Positions 1-10,027 of a stretch of 64,000 nt of DNA are shown piece after piece; the first letter of the stretch is position 1; each line of letters opens with the position of its first letter. This DNA is from Xanthostigma xanthostigma (lineage: Eukaryota > Arthropoda > Insecta > Raphidioptera > Raphidiidae). The notes beneath the pieces are model-generated. The model was given only the letters and a program-made list of their open reading frames with translations, made no database searches and was not told the DNA's origin. The position numbers were made by a program, and so were the translations under genes. The stretch is from positions 36,777,501 through 36,841,500 of the forward strand of contig OY754465.1 of assembly GCA_963575645.1 (NCBI GenBank), given 5' to 3'.

Positions 1-125
1 ACGGAAACGGATAGTTTTTTTAACACAATATATTGAAAAAAAAAAATTTTTAACCGGTGTTCACTTTGTTTCAGTGCTGTGAAATGCATCTTAATAACGA
101 CTGACGCGATCAACGGCCCAGTAAA

Positions 126-434
126 ATGTCTGGTGGCCACCATCCGCCTCAACGCAGTGGCGGTGGTCGTGGAGGCGGAAAATCGCCGTTTCCGCCGGGC
201 GCGACTCCGCCGCCGTTGCTATATCGGCCGCCGTCTCCGTACGGGCCGTCACCGCCGCCGCGACTTCTCGGTTCGCCGATGAGCCCGATGTTCGGTGGGC
301 CCGGAGGTCCGTCGCCGAGACCGGGAATGATGCCGTATATGCCGTGTCCGAGACCTCGCTGGCCAGTCGGACCACCGCCGCATGCGCCCACGCCTCCCCC
401 CGGACCGAGACCATTCAGAATACCGCATCACGGG
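126..434 (+). CDS. Proline-rich N-terminal coding exon of a large gene (possibly nesprin/MSP-300-like)
   Basis: This exon encodes the first 103 residues of a protein of which only the N-terminus is in the window. The ATG at 126 is preceded by an in-frame TGA at 102-104, so it is a credible start. A splice acceptor (TTTGTTTCAG, ending at 74) suggests the exon begins at 75 with 51 bases of 5' leader. The exon ends at a consensus donor, GTGAGT at 435, in phase 0. The peptide is low complexity, rich in Pro, Gly, Arg and His (starts MSGGHHPPQRSGGGRGGG), with no domain or signal peptide. It joins in frame to the exon at 13261. The neighbouring exon ends in a segment that recalls the region just before the actin-binding calponin-homology domains of insect MSP-300/nesprin. 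That identity rests on memory and is tentative. Being coding is supported by GC content far above the surroundings and by splice-phase agreement. Confidence 0.7.
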
Positions 435-450
435 GTGAGTTGTTTTTTTT

Positions 451-966
451 TTTGACGTGATAACGTCTTATAAATTGATGAAACACCGGCTGCATGCACG
501 AAAAAGTGTCACGTTCCGAAATGTGTCACGTTCTGCCTGACCTTCGAGCGGAATACGTTATCACGTAAAACTATCGTCCGTAAACCGACTTTACAGACAA
601 CCAATTTTTTTTATGTTGCATTAAACTTGAGATTTTCGAGTTTAAGATGTGATACTGAACGAGTATATATAGTGAAAAAAAAAATTGGTTGTCTGTAAAG
701 TCGGTTTACGGACGATAGTTTTACGTGATAACGTATTCCGCTGGAATATCATATTTAATAATCACGCACAGGGTCAGGCGGAACGTTACACTTTTTCGTG
801 CATGCAGCCGGTGTTTCATCTTTTTATATTGACGTGATTCATCAATTTATTATTTTTTTTTTTATATATTATGAGGCTTCGGCAGCAAGGCCATTAGCTC
901 TAAGTATGAAGTAGGTTGCTGAAAGTAACGAGGATTCATCAATTTATAAGACGTTATCACGTCAAA
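451..966. repeat. Foldback element just inside intron 1 of the proline-rich gene
   Basis: The left end (TTTGACGTGATAACGTC) and right end (GACGTTATCACGTCAAAA) are inverted copies, and most of the left arm, including TGCATGCACGAAAAAGTGT, recurs inverted in the right arm. The right arm carries an extra block at about 822-936. The element starts 16 bases after the splice donor at 435. No ORF is seen. Confidence 0.85.
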
Positions 967-1350
967 AGCGTGGGGTGCTTGATATTAAATGTTACAAATT
1001 ATTATTTCATTGGTAGCTATTTGTAAAATTAGAGTTGTAATGAAAATATAGTAATTAGAACCTCGCGCTTTTTTACTATAATTGAATTATTTTGTTAATA
1101 ATAATTATTTTCTACTTTTTAGTACGGGTTACTATTAAAGCGTGTTTTTTTGTTTTTTTAAACTATAATTTATTTCCTTAATTTTTAGTCTCAAAACGAC
1201 GTCAAAAGTAGTTTTTCGAAAATTTTTAAATTCAAATTTATTTTTATGAACTAATTGTATTGTCATCGGCCCTTGACACAAGTGCAAATTTTCAAGCTAA
1301 TCCGACTTCTTGAAATTGGTGAAAATGTCGCTGAAAGATTTCTTTATATA
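966..1350 (+). repeat. Old diverged copy of the repeat family found at 59203-60015
   Basis: The AAAGCGTGGGG start, the ACTTTTTAGT and AAAGCGTGTTTTTT blocks, ATTGTCATCGG followed by CCTTGA, and the closing ATTGGTGAAAAT all recur in order at 59280-60000. This copy is more diverged and lacks the tandem units. Confidence 0.6.
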
Positions 1351-1453
1351 CATACATATATATGTATATAGATCAAGCTAATATAAGCGTGTAAAAACAT
1401 TTCACACTTGTATAATATGCGTCATTAAAACAATGTAAAATTACCTTTCAAAA

Positions 1454-2075
1454 TCTAATATATAAAATTCTCGTGTCACAGTTTTCGTTGCCATACTCCT
1501 CCGAAACGGCTTGACCGATTTTGATGAAATTTTTTGTGCTTATCCGGTATCTATGAGAATCGGCCAACATCTATTTTTCATCCCCCTAAATGTTAGGGGT
1601 AGTCCACCCCTAAATTTTTTTTTTTATTTTTTAGACAAAATTTTTAATTTCTATTTTTTTATGATACAACATACAAAAATACATACAATCCTCAATTTTC
1701 ACCCTTCTACGATCAACCCTTATTTTTTAATAGCCATTTTAGTAATTTAATCATTTTTCCTCTCCGGTCGAAAACTGATCAATAGTCATTTAATTAGTTA
1801 TCCCCGCCAGATGTCTACAGGTGTCACTTCGCCAACATCTATTTTTCATCCCCCTAAATGTTAGGGGTAGTCCACCCCTAAATTTTTTTTCTTCCTTCCC
1901 CATTCTTTCTTTTGCAACGGGCACGACGGCGCAGCCGGAGTGCTCGACATACACACATATACGCCCATGTATATTTTAAAATAGCTAGCAATTAATAAAA
2001 TAGATAGATAGATGTTCCAATTATATATATATATATTATACTGTTAGGCGGTACGAAGTTCGCCGGGTCCGCTAG
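1454..2075 (+). mobile_element. Non-autonomous Helitron
   Basis: The element starts with TC (TCTAATATATAAAATTCTCG) after an A and ends with CTAG before a T, as expected for Helitron insertion between A and T. A GC-rich hairpin (GGCG...CGCC, 2047-2064) lies seven bases before the terminal CTAG, the classic 3' structure. There is no Rep/helicase ORF. A block of about 60 bp beginning CCAACATCTATTTTTCATCC is present twice, at about 1562 and 1832. A related copy lies on the minus strand at 36141-36364. Confidence 0.8.
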
Positions 2076-3315
2076 TATTCATATAAATTGTAGTGGAATT
2101 TATTTATTAGATATTCCTTTTTTAATTAATTTAAAATTTAAATCTATTAAACGGCAGGTTTTTTAGGTAGTACGGGTAGTACATTTATTGTACGTATGCC
2201 CTAACTTTCGCTCTGTTTTTCAGACCGTTTTCATTTTGACTGGTGAATAGTGATTCATTTGAAAAAAGTAAATAGTAATTAAATAAAAAATATTATTTCA
2301 AATAATAATACAACACCATAGAAAAAATTTCACTACTTTTCAAGATACATTTTTTGACAAATAACGATTTATGACAGATAGAACTGTAACCTTTCAACCA
2401 GTTTTCGTTTCTTCCCCTAGTTTTTCCGATCGTGGCACTTCAACCACCATTGGAGCACAAGTGTTGTCTACTGTTTTGTGCACTAATTTAGCTACGTTAA
2501 TAATATTTTTATCTAAAAAATTAACAAACGCTGATAACCTCAGATGTTGAGCGTCTATAATCTCTCCCAACGATATTTTCCAAAGTTAATTTGCTGTTCA
2601 CACACAATGCGCCGATTTTTTATTGCGAAACTCAAGCTATACAAATGTATGAAAGGGTGATGAAACATTTGATAATAAAATAGCGAAAACATTAATTCTC
2701 TGTTGTGTTGTGCCGGACCAAAAATCTGGGAGTTAGAGATCGCGTTGCGTTGCGACACACAAGAGAAAAATGTGCACGCGGCCCGTTTGATTACATGCAA
2801 AAGATGCTCCCTGATCCATGAAACGATGTGCGTTGCTTGAAGAAGTTCTTTTTAACTTGTATTTGCGCAGGTTTTGTTCTTTCAGCGTTTATTCATTGCC
2901 ATACCAAAATTTCGCCATTTTAAAACTTGCCCTATACAAAAGTGTAAAGTCGGAAATGATTTGCTACCTGTAATATCTCTGCAAGGGAACAACTTAGTAG
3001 TGTTGCACTTGCAGCGATGTTGCAGAATCTTTTCCTAGGCCTTCTTCAAGACTATCTAAAAGCTTTAATTATCCTGGTCAGAAAACAAAACATGCTTCCA
3101 GTCCGATTATTCCTTCAACAATAGAAATTTAAAAAATAACAGAAAAAACCAAGTGGTGCTGTAATTTTGGTCAGGATATTAAATTGTTTTTCAGTGATCA
3201 AAATTTCGATGTTGCATGTGATCAAGGTATTTTCATTATTGGTTGTTATGTAAAAATGTTTGTAAAACAAAAACGTAGAATGTTTTAACTTTTATTAGTT
3301 GGTTGAGTCTTGTTC
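2076..3315. other. Non-coding stretch inside intron 1 of the proline-rich gene
   Basis: No gene or full element is recognised. A short dispersed repeat, GTTGAGCGTCTATAATCT, occurs here near 2547, again near 5629, and in inverted form near 46965. Confidence 0.5.
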
Positions 3316-3323
3316 TATAAAAG
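3316..3323 (+). promoter_or_regulatory. Candidate TATA box of the alkaline-phosphatase-like gene
   Basis: TATAAAAG lies 39 bases before the ATG at 3355. A start of transcription about 30 bases downstream would leave a leader of only about ten bases, so this is a candidate only. Confidence 0.3.
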
Positions 3324-3354
3324 TTTGTTTTTATCATTTTCCGTTATATTTTTA

Positions 3355-6300
3355 ATGAAAATGTACAGAACTGGTTTTAAAACCTTGCTATTTATTTTTG
3401 CATGGTTAGTTGAAATTGGGATTAGTAAAGGTAAGTTAATTAAATATTTCACTGTATTACATATTATTGAACATTAAACCATTGCAAATTTTTCAAAAAT
3501 TAATTCATTTTAGATTTCTGTGGTGGACAGATAAAAGATGGTTTCAATATTGTTTTATTTCTGGCGGAACCTGATTGTTCCAGCCCTGGTAAAGACCTTA
3601 CTTTGATACACTTTCCTATTCAAGGAGAACTTGAGGTATAATTATTATCAATACATATTGCTATTATTAAAATGAAAAATCGGTATATGCATTTTCCTTG
3701 TGTTTTTAATATTTCGTTGGCGATTTTTGACAAATCTGCGAAATTTCTTTTTGGACCTTTGGTTCATTTTGTGGTAAATGCTGCTTGCTGTAGGCTAAAC
3801 GTTCAACAATAGCCGACTCGCTGTTTACAAACAAAGAATTCGTTATAATAATAATATATACTTTTGATGAAAAACTCGTATACTATCCACAGACTTAGGA
3901 CTATCAGCAAATGATTTCCAAATCTATTGAACTATTCGACTAGTAATTATAGATGCACTATAGCAGCTGCTCAGGGCCCCGAACTCGTTCAGGAGCCCCA
4001 GCCCAGCGCAAATAACCCAAGTCTTGAACTAATTTTTTATGCTGATTTAAAATAAATACAGGGAAAAATTGATTTAAATAGATACCGTTTATTAAATAAA
4101 GTCTACAACTCTTATTTGTCTCTTTAATTCTTGTTAAAGTATCGTTAATAGTTAACAACAAATGTAGATTATTTTAGATTAAAAATGATATTTAACTTAT
4201 TTGTCGACAACGAATATATCTTTATAAATCGAATTCCTTCGGGGGCCTGCTATAATTCGCCCAGGGTCACCCAAACTTCAAAGACGACATTGAATGGTAG
4301 AGTAAAAAGTATCAATTTTTAACGGCGTAATGTTTTATAAAATTTTAGTCATGTTCAAAAGAAGATAGCCTGCCGAATAATTTGAAAGATGTAATCTTTG
4401 GAATCCATGAAACATGTAATTGCCATGAATTATTGCATTCCGGTTTATTATCGTTGATAAATTGGGCACAAAATGTTAAAGGCATGTCAACTGGGCTGGT
4501 GACTTTGAACGATAAAGATTCTCTGATCAATGACTTCAATTCACTGAATACAGACGATTTTCTTGGAAACGTGATTATTGATTCCAAATTGAATTCCAAT
4601 GACAGTACGTTAGAATTTGGTTCGCCAAATACTGAAGAACGTGTTAATAATATTTTTGGAAAGAATATCGAAGTTGATAGTTTGAAGGAAAAAGTTGATT
4701 CTAATATGTTTTTCGGAAAAAATCCAAACGATAATGAAAACTCTAACGACTTTACTGAAAAAAGTTTAAACGGTGATCTTTCTGTTAACGATGATTTGAT
4801 ACCTGTATTCAATATTTTCGCGAATCCCGAACCCAGCTTTCATCCAATTGCCAAAGACAATGCGCCGAAAACGTCACTTTTGTATAGAAGACTAAAGAGA
4901 GAATCTGTGGTAAGGAAAGTCGAGGAGAAACGCGCGAAAGATTTGCTGGTTAAATCAGAAGATAAAAAGCAAACTGTTCAAAAACAAAATTTAACTAGTG
5001 TTCAGGAAAGTGCTTTGGGGATTAAAAAGCAGTTTTCTGATAGTGGAAATGAAGTTTTTGAAAAGTCAATAGAAATTACTCCACCGCCTCATCAGATGAC
5101 AATGGTAATTGAAAGTGGACCCTCTTCGATTTGGGATGTATTCAATAAAATTTCAAATGTCAGAAATGCCTTCTTCGATGAATTTTTCAAATCTATAGGT
5201 ATATTTAAAAATCAAAATATTTTTGAAATGATATGATTTATTAGCATCACTCAAACTGCAAAGTTTATAAATGAAAATTGGTGATTTGGCATTTGCACAC
5301 CCCCAGATATTGGCTTAATTAATGTCACGTAACTGGGGCCGTGTGTCGCAATTCGTGGTCCGTGGATACTTCACTATTAGTTATTAAAACAGTTGAAGTT
5401 ATATTTAGTTTATTCGAATGTGATGGCTTACACATTTTTTAAGTGTTCCGGAAATTCACTGTTTTATTGAATATTTAGATTAAAAAAAAAACTACTGATT
5501 TAATCAATAAAAATTTCTAATCACGATTGATTATTCAGTTTAGCAACTTCTTTTGATATCACAGATCTCCTGTCTATTTTATAGAATACTAGTTCCCGGA
5601 CCGTAATAATAATCATTGGCTCAGCTGTTGAGCGTCTATAATCTATGATTTCTTTCTAATATAAATTGAGAAGTGAACGTCGCGTCAAGCTGAAAATAAT
5701 CACGTTTATCTACATTTTCTTCGCAAAATAAACTATGTAAATTATATGTCGTCAGGGCTCATCGTTGGCGAGTTTTTGTGCGACGGACGGATACGACTAT
5801 TTTGTATTAGCTAAGATTAACAGATTCATAGTACAATCAATCTGGCGAAAAAAAAATCATTTCGTATCAAAAACACCCAAAAAGGTGAAACTTGGTGAGT
5901 CGTTAGAGAATGATGAAAAAAAGGTTACCTGGCAATGGCCACCTGGTACCTGTTCAAATAGTCAAAAAAAACTCAAAAATATTTTGAAATGCATTTTTCT
6001 CGAAAACTATCCATTTTACAGAAAAATTTATTGAACAAAAAATGTAGAGGGCATCGTTATCTACAATTAATGTCATTGGTGCTATGTTGTACAACAAAAA
6101 ATGTGCGCAGTAGGTGGCGCTTAAGTGCCAAAAAAAGTGTTTTTCCACTTTTTTGCCCTGAAATTTTCATTTTTCAGTTACGATTCAAATGAAAAAATTG
6201 TTCCATTTATTTTATAAACAACTTTTATTTCAACATTTTTTTCATACAACTTACTTTTCATACAACTTATTTTCACTTCAACAAGCTGCAGCTCTGAAAC

Positions 6301-8909
6301 GGTAAGTTGTATGAAAAAAATGTTGAAATAAAAGTTGTTTATAAAATAAATGGAACAATTTTTCCATTTGAATCGTAACTGAAAAATGAAAATTTCAGGG
6401 CAAAAAAGTGGAAAAACACTTTTTTTGGCACTTAAGCGCCACCTACTGCGCACATTTTTGTTGTACAATATAGCACCAATGACATTAATTGTAGATAACG
6501 ATGCCCTCTACATTTTTTGTTCAATAATTTTTTCTGTAAAATGGATAGTTTTCGAGAAAAATGAATTTCAAAATATTTTTGAGTTTTTTTTGACTATTTG
6601 AACAGGTATTTGAACAGGTACCAGGTGGCCATTGCCAGGTAACCTTTTTTTCATCATTCTCTAACGAGTCACCAAGTTTCACCTTTTTGGTTGGTTTTGT
6701 TGAGGTTTTTGCCAGATTGACTGTACTATCACGTCTTTATAGGCTTTGGAGATTCTACAAATGATGGTGTTTTTGGAGATTATCCAAAACCGCCCACTCT
6801 TTCAGAAATGGTTAGTATCACTCTCGAAAACCTGAAATCGAAGGATTGCAGGAAACCAGGAACAGAATCAAAACCTGGTTTTCTGATGATTGTAAAAGGC
6901 GGCAAAATCACAGACGTGAACGATTCGGATTCTCAGTTGATGCAAAGTCTCAACTATGTTATTGAAAATACAGATGATCAAAACACCATTGTCGTTTTGT
7001 CTACGCTCTGCCCTCAGCAGCCATCGTTGAAACGTTCCAATAATGGATTTAAAAATAATTGTTGTAAATGCCGTGTGCCGTTCTTTGTTAAAGGTAAATA
7101 ATTAATTAAAACTCAATTTTCTTTGTACGCACCACAAGAACGATAGACTTGAAAATAGTTTACAATGCTGGGATGCTATTGGCGTTTCCATGGTTCCACG
7201 AATGCAAGCTCTCAGTTCTCAAGTTCCAATTCGAGAATTGGTGAAACTATCAATTGGTTTTTCAATTTATTAAAATATTCGCAAAAATAAATTGGCGTAC
7301 CTACGGTTCAGACAGTTCTACCAGTTGAAGGCCTTAAAACAAATATATAACTGCTTTAGTTTATATCTACCACATTCTTGCAGTTTTCATCTTTAGAGAC
7401 TTGACTGTTGAATTGTTAAACATCTTAAAATGAGCTGCAAATTCAATTTTCCGTGAAAATAAATTAAAATAAAATGTAAACTTAGTTGATAAATTTATTG
7501 TAAAATATATTTTACGAGAAGCATCTGGACTTGGAAAATAAAGCCAAGGCCATTTGGTATACGGAAATGCAAATATGTATTCATTATCGAATGAAGATGA
7601 CAGTGTAGCAACATAAACGATTTTATATTTTCCGAATGTTATCAATAATATATCTGCTAATGAAGTAATAAACAAAACTTTTTCAACAAGTAGGTCATCA
7701 ACTTTTATTTGGATTTGGCACTTTGGCACCGTATCAACTTATTATATAAAATTATACTTTTACACTACTAATCTAATTCGGCTACGTGGTTCAGAAATGT
7801 GTTTTTATGTTCAATACATAACGTCTGATGCAAGTTTGTATAGTCGTCTGTCGTCTATATTTAATTCTCTAAACATTATATTAGCTTAAAAACTACTGAA
7901 CCGATTTTCATATTTTTTGTAAATTCAGAAGTGCTATAAGGGTATCCACACAACATCACGTTTGTGCGGAACGGTCCTATTAGAAAGAATATTTGTTTGA
8001 ACATAATAAACACTTGCCCGTCCGTGTATTTCCATTCACGTATTCAATAGAAGGACCTCCAAACAAGCACGGTTTTGTAATGTCATATTAACTTACAAAA
8101 GCCTATTTAGTAGATGGTACCATTGCCTCCAAAGTCCAAACAAGCCCAGTTTTGTATTTGCAACATAAATTTACAAAATCAACGCGCGTTAGCCTAACGC
8201 GCGTTGAACGCCTCTCATATAAACCTAGCCTTAATGTTCATTTTATCTCAATAAATTGAACGCAGATATTATTTAACAAAACTGTTTTTTATTCAACATT
8301 TCATTAAATTGAGTGCCTCAGAATGAACACGGTGGATTTCTGTGTGCAATTTGAGGACGGCTGACGTTAATTTTACAGGATTTTTTAAGTTGCATTACAA
8401 AAGCTTGTTTGTTTTGAGGCAATAGTGCCTCCCATTGAATACGCAAACGGAAATACGACTGTCCGTCCAATATAAATCAGACTTTGAAAATGTTATAAAC
8501 GTTTCTATTTTTTTAAGGCTCACATGTCGAAAACTTCGATAAAATGCGTAATTTATTCGACGTGCCGCGATTCATAAGATCGGCAATTTATAAACGATCG
8601 AAGAAAGTAAAGAGACAAAGCGACAAATTGACAAGCTCAAGTCGAGGAGCTTTCAATAGTTTTTCAGGTGAAGTGCAGCACTCAACAGAAAAAGAAAACG
8701 ACAAAGTTAAAGAAGCGAAGCCGACAGTCGAGAAATTCAATTCAGATAACTTGACAGAGGGCAATTCAATTTATATCAATTTTCAAAAACTGATGGAAGA
8801 ATCTCAGCACCGTAATTTGGTTGTCAAGAATTTACAGAATCGTGCGATTTCATTGCAGTTTAATTATTATCTGTTAAGTTGCATAGCTTTGATTCGACTG
8901 TGGCATTAA
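3355..8909 (+). CDS. Secreted, catalytically degenerate alkaline-phosphatase-like protein (5 exons)
   Basis: Exons 3355-3430, 3514-3635, 4349-5198, 6743-7093 and 8518-8909 join in phase at GT-AG introns to give 1791 nt, 596 residues. Residues 1-25 form a hydrophobic signal peptide. Alkaline phosphatase resemblance is in blocks: NIVLFLAEPD (residues 37-46) where active enzymes have a xFLGDGMG-type motif; LSLINWAQNVKGMSTGLVTL (100-119) matching the WA..AGKSTGIVT region; PPTLSEM before a helix; GFLMIVKGGKITDVND (395-410) where enzymes have LVEGGRIDHGHH; NTIVVLSTLCP (430-440) where enzymes have a TADHSH motif. Metal ligands Asp, Glu and His are replaced in these blocks, so a phosphatase reaction is unlikely. 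A D-S pair at 72-73 could correspond to the nucleophile region. Residues about 120-350 are a charged low-complexity insert with a furin-like RRLKR at 246-250. The C-terminus (about 581-595) is hydrophobic, recalling a GPI-anchor tail. The gene lies within intron 1 of the proline-rich gene. The gene model is strong; the biological role is unknown. Confidence 0.82.
5830..6727. repeat. Foldback element in intron 3 of the alkaline-phosphatase-like gene
   Basis: A palindrome of about 900 bp centred near 6280. The left end AGTACAATCAATCTGGC is answered by GCCAGATTGACTGTACT at the right end, and the arms match along most of their length, including GGCAATGGCCACCTGGTACC and GGTACCAGGTGGCCATTGCC. The right end lies 15 bases before the exon at 6743, so it replaces most of the usual region upstream of the 3' splice site. 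It has no coding capacity beyond translated arms. Confidence 0.92.
8016..8470. repeat. Imperfect foldback in intron 4 with a CpG-rich palindrome
   Basis: The left arm (GTATTCAATAGAAGG, AAACAAGC, TTTTGTAATG) recurs inverted on the right (CATTACAAAAGCTTGTTTG, CCATTGAATAC). Between the arms is a perfect 13-bp inverted repeat, TCAACGCGCGTTA with a 3-base spacer (8179-8207), unusually CpG-rich for this DNA. Confidence 0.6.
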
Positions 8910-9079
8910 TTACTTCTTTAGAATTAATTTCTATTGTCTGTGTTCATCTTATGATACCTAAAATTTTTAAAATATCGACAACTTTCGGCCTTTCGATTGA
9001 TTAGCTTAACTTAATAACTCAAAATATTTTTTTTTATGTAAGTTATGTATGTTTTTAATTTATAAATTTTTTTATTGCA

Positions 9080-9085
9080 AATAAA
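9080..9085 (+). terminator. Poly-A signal of the alkaline-phosphatase-like gene
   Basis: AATAAA lies 171 bases after the TAA stop, in an AT-rich 3' untranslated region with no better signal nearby. Confidence 0.55.
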
Positions 9086-9119
9086 CTTTTTTACAAGTAT
9101 ATAATATATTTAATGTTTT

Positions 9120-9290
9120 TAGGGTTCTGTACCAAAAATCAAAATGGTAAAGAACGGAACCCTTATGGTGTAACTGCGTTGTCCGCCCGTTCGAATGTCT
9201 TTCATAAGGCTGCAACTTCTGAACACTTGTAGGAAATTAAAATTTGACATTCAGACAAAGTGATGTGGTGCTTCGCAGACATTTCAAAAT
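9120..9290 (+). repeat. Truncated copy of the TAGGGTTCCGTACC repeat family
   Basis: The family's opening (AGGGTTCTGTACC, then GGAACCCTTATGG and a run resembling GTCCGCCCGT) is present. Fuller copies are at 21594 and 58126. Only the first part survives here. Confidence 0.6.
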
Positions 9291-9315
9291 AGTAGATTGT
9301 ATAGTTGCGTAATAT

Positions 9316-10027
9316 TGTAACAAAACTGTTCTAGTTCGCGGTGGAAATTATTTATTTACAATAAAAAAACGTTTAGAAAACAGCTAAACACCCAAACGAA
9401 AAGTACTTCTTTAACGTAACAGAAACAAAACAACAAATTCTGACTAATAAAATAAAAAAATAAGTAACAAAGAATATGAAGTCACTAATTATTATGTACA
9501 CAAAATATTTACAATACAGAAACACACCATAATTTTATTCGCACTTACCTATTAACTATATACACACGATTATTTACAAGAAGTTATTTATGTTAAACCA
9601 GATTTATATTACTTCAGTCAATGGTTTATTAACCGCACTGCACTAGCATTTATTTACACACTTCATTTATCTTCTATCTTTACAGTTACCTCGGTATTAC
9701 TACACCGACTGAACAATTTATATCACAGTTATCTGTATACCACTGTATGATATGTCTGCGTATCACTGTACAATGAATGCAACTGACTGACCGTCTGACC
9801 CGCGCCGTATTTATAGTTTCGACCCCCGCCTGGTTAAATGTTCTAGAAATATCTCGCTGAGCCGAGAACCTTCCTACACTTCCATTGCCTTCTTCAGGCA
9901 ATTCTATGAAGGTCAGGATTTGGCTACCTGCTTTACAAAAACATGCTACCTGCAGTCATTGTTGTTGTCATCGAGAACATTCTACAGAAAGCATTGGCGC
10001 ATCAGCCGGGGGGGAAAATGTGTAACA
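9316..10027 (-). mobile_element. Solo LTR, Gypsy-type
   Basis: Read on the minus strand, the segment begins TGTTACACATTTTCCCCCC and ends TTTTGTTACA, the TG...CA ends and style of Ty3/Gypsy LTRs. It has a TATA box and initiator (see separate entry). No gag or pol lies next to it, so it is a solo LTR. The flanking 5-mers AATAT and ATTAT differ at one base, compatible with an aged target duplication. Short reading frames inside it are not genes. Confidence 0.65.
9788..9815 (-). promoter_or_regulatory. TATA box and initiator inside the solo LTR
   Basis: On the minus strand TATAAATA (9815-9808) is followed at the canonical distance by TCAGTCAGTT (9790-9781). The A of the first TCAGT is about 27 bases downstream, matching the arthropod TATA plus initiator arrangement. 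Confidence 0.55.

Noticed and set aside
5199-5236. Exon 3 of the alkaline-phosphatase-like gene as the true C-terminus
   Set aside because: A donor at 5199 joins in phase to exon 4, which carries further alkaline phosphatase blocks, so the full five-exon model is preferred.
5765-6601. Frames in intron 3 of the alkaline-phosphatase-like gene
   Set aside because: They are arm translations of the foldback and break at its centre.
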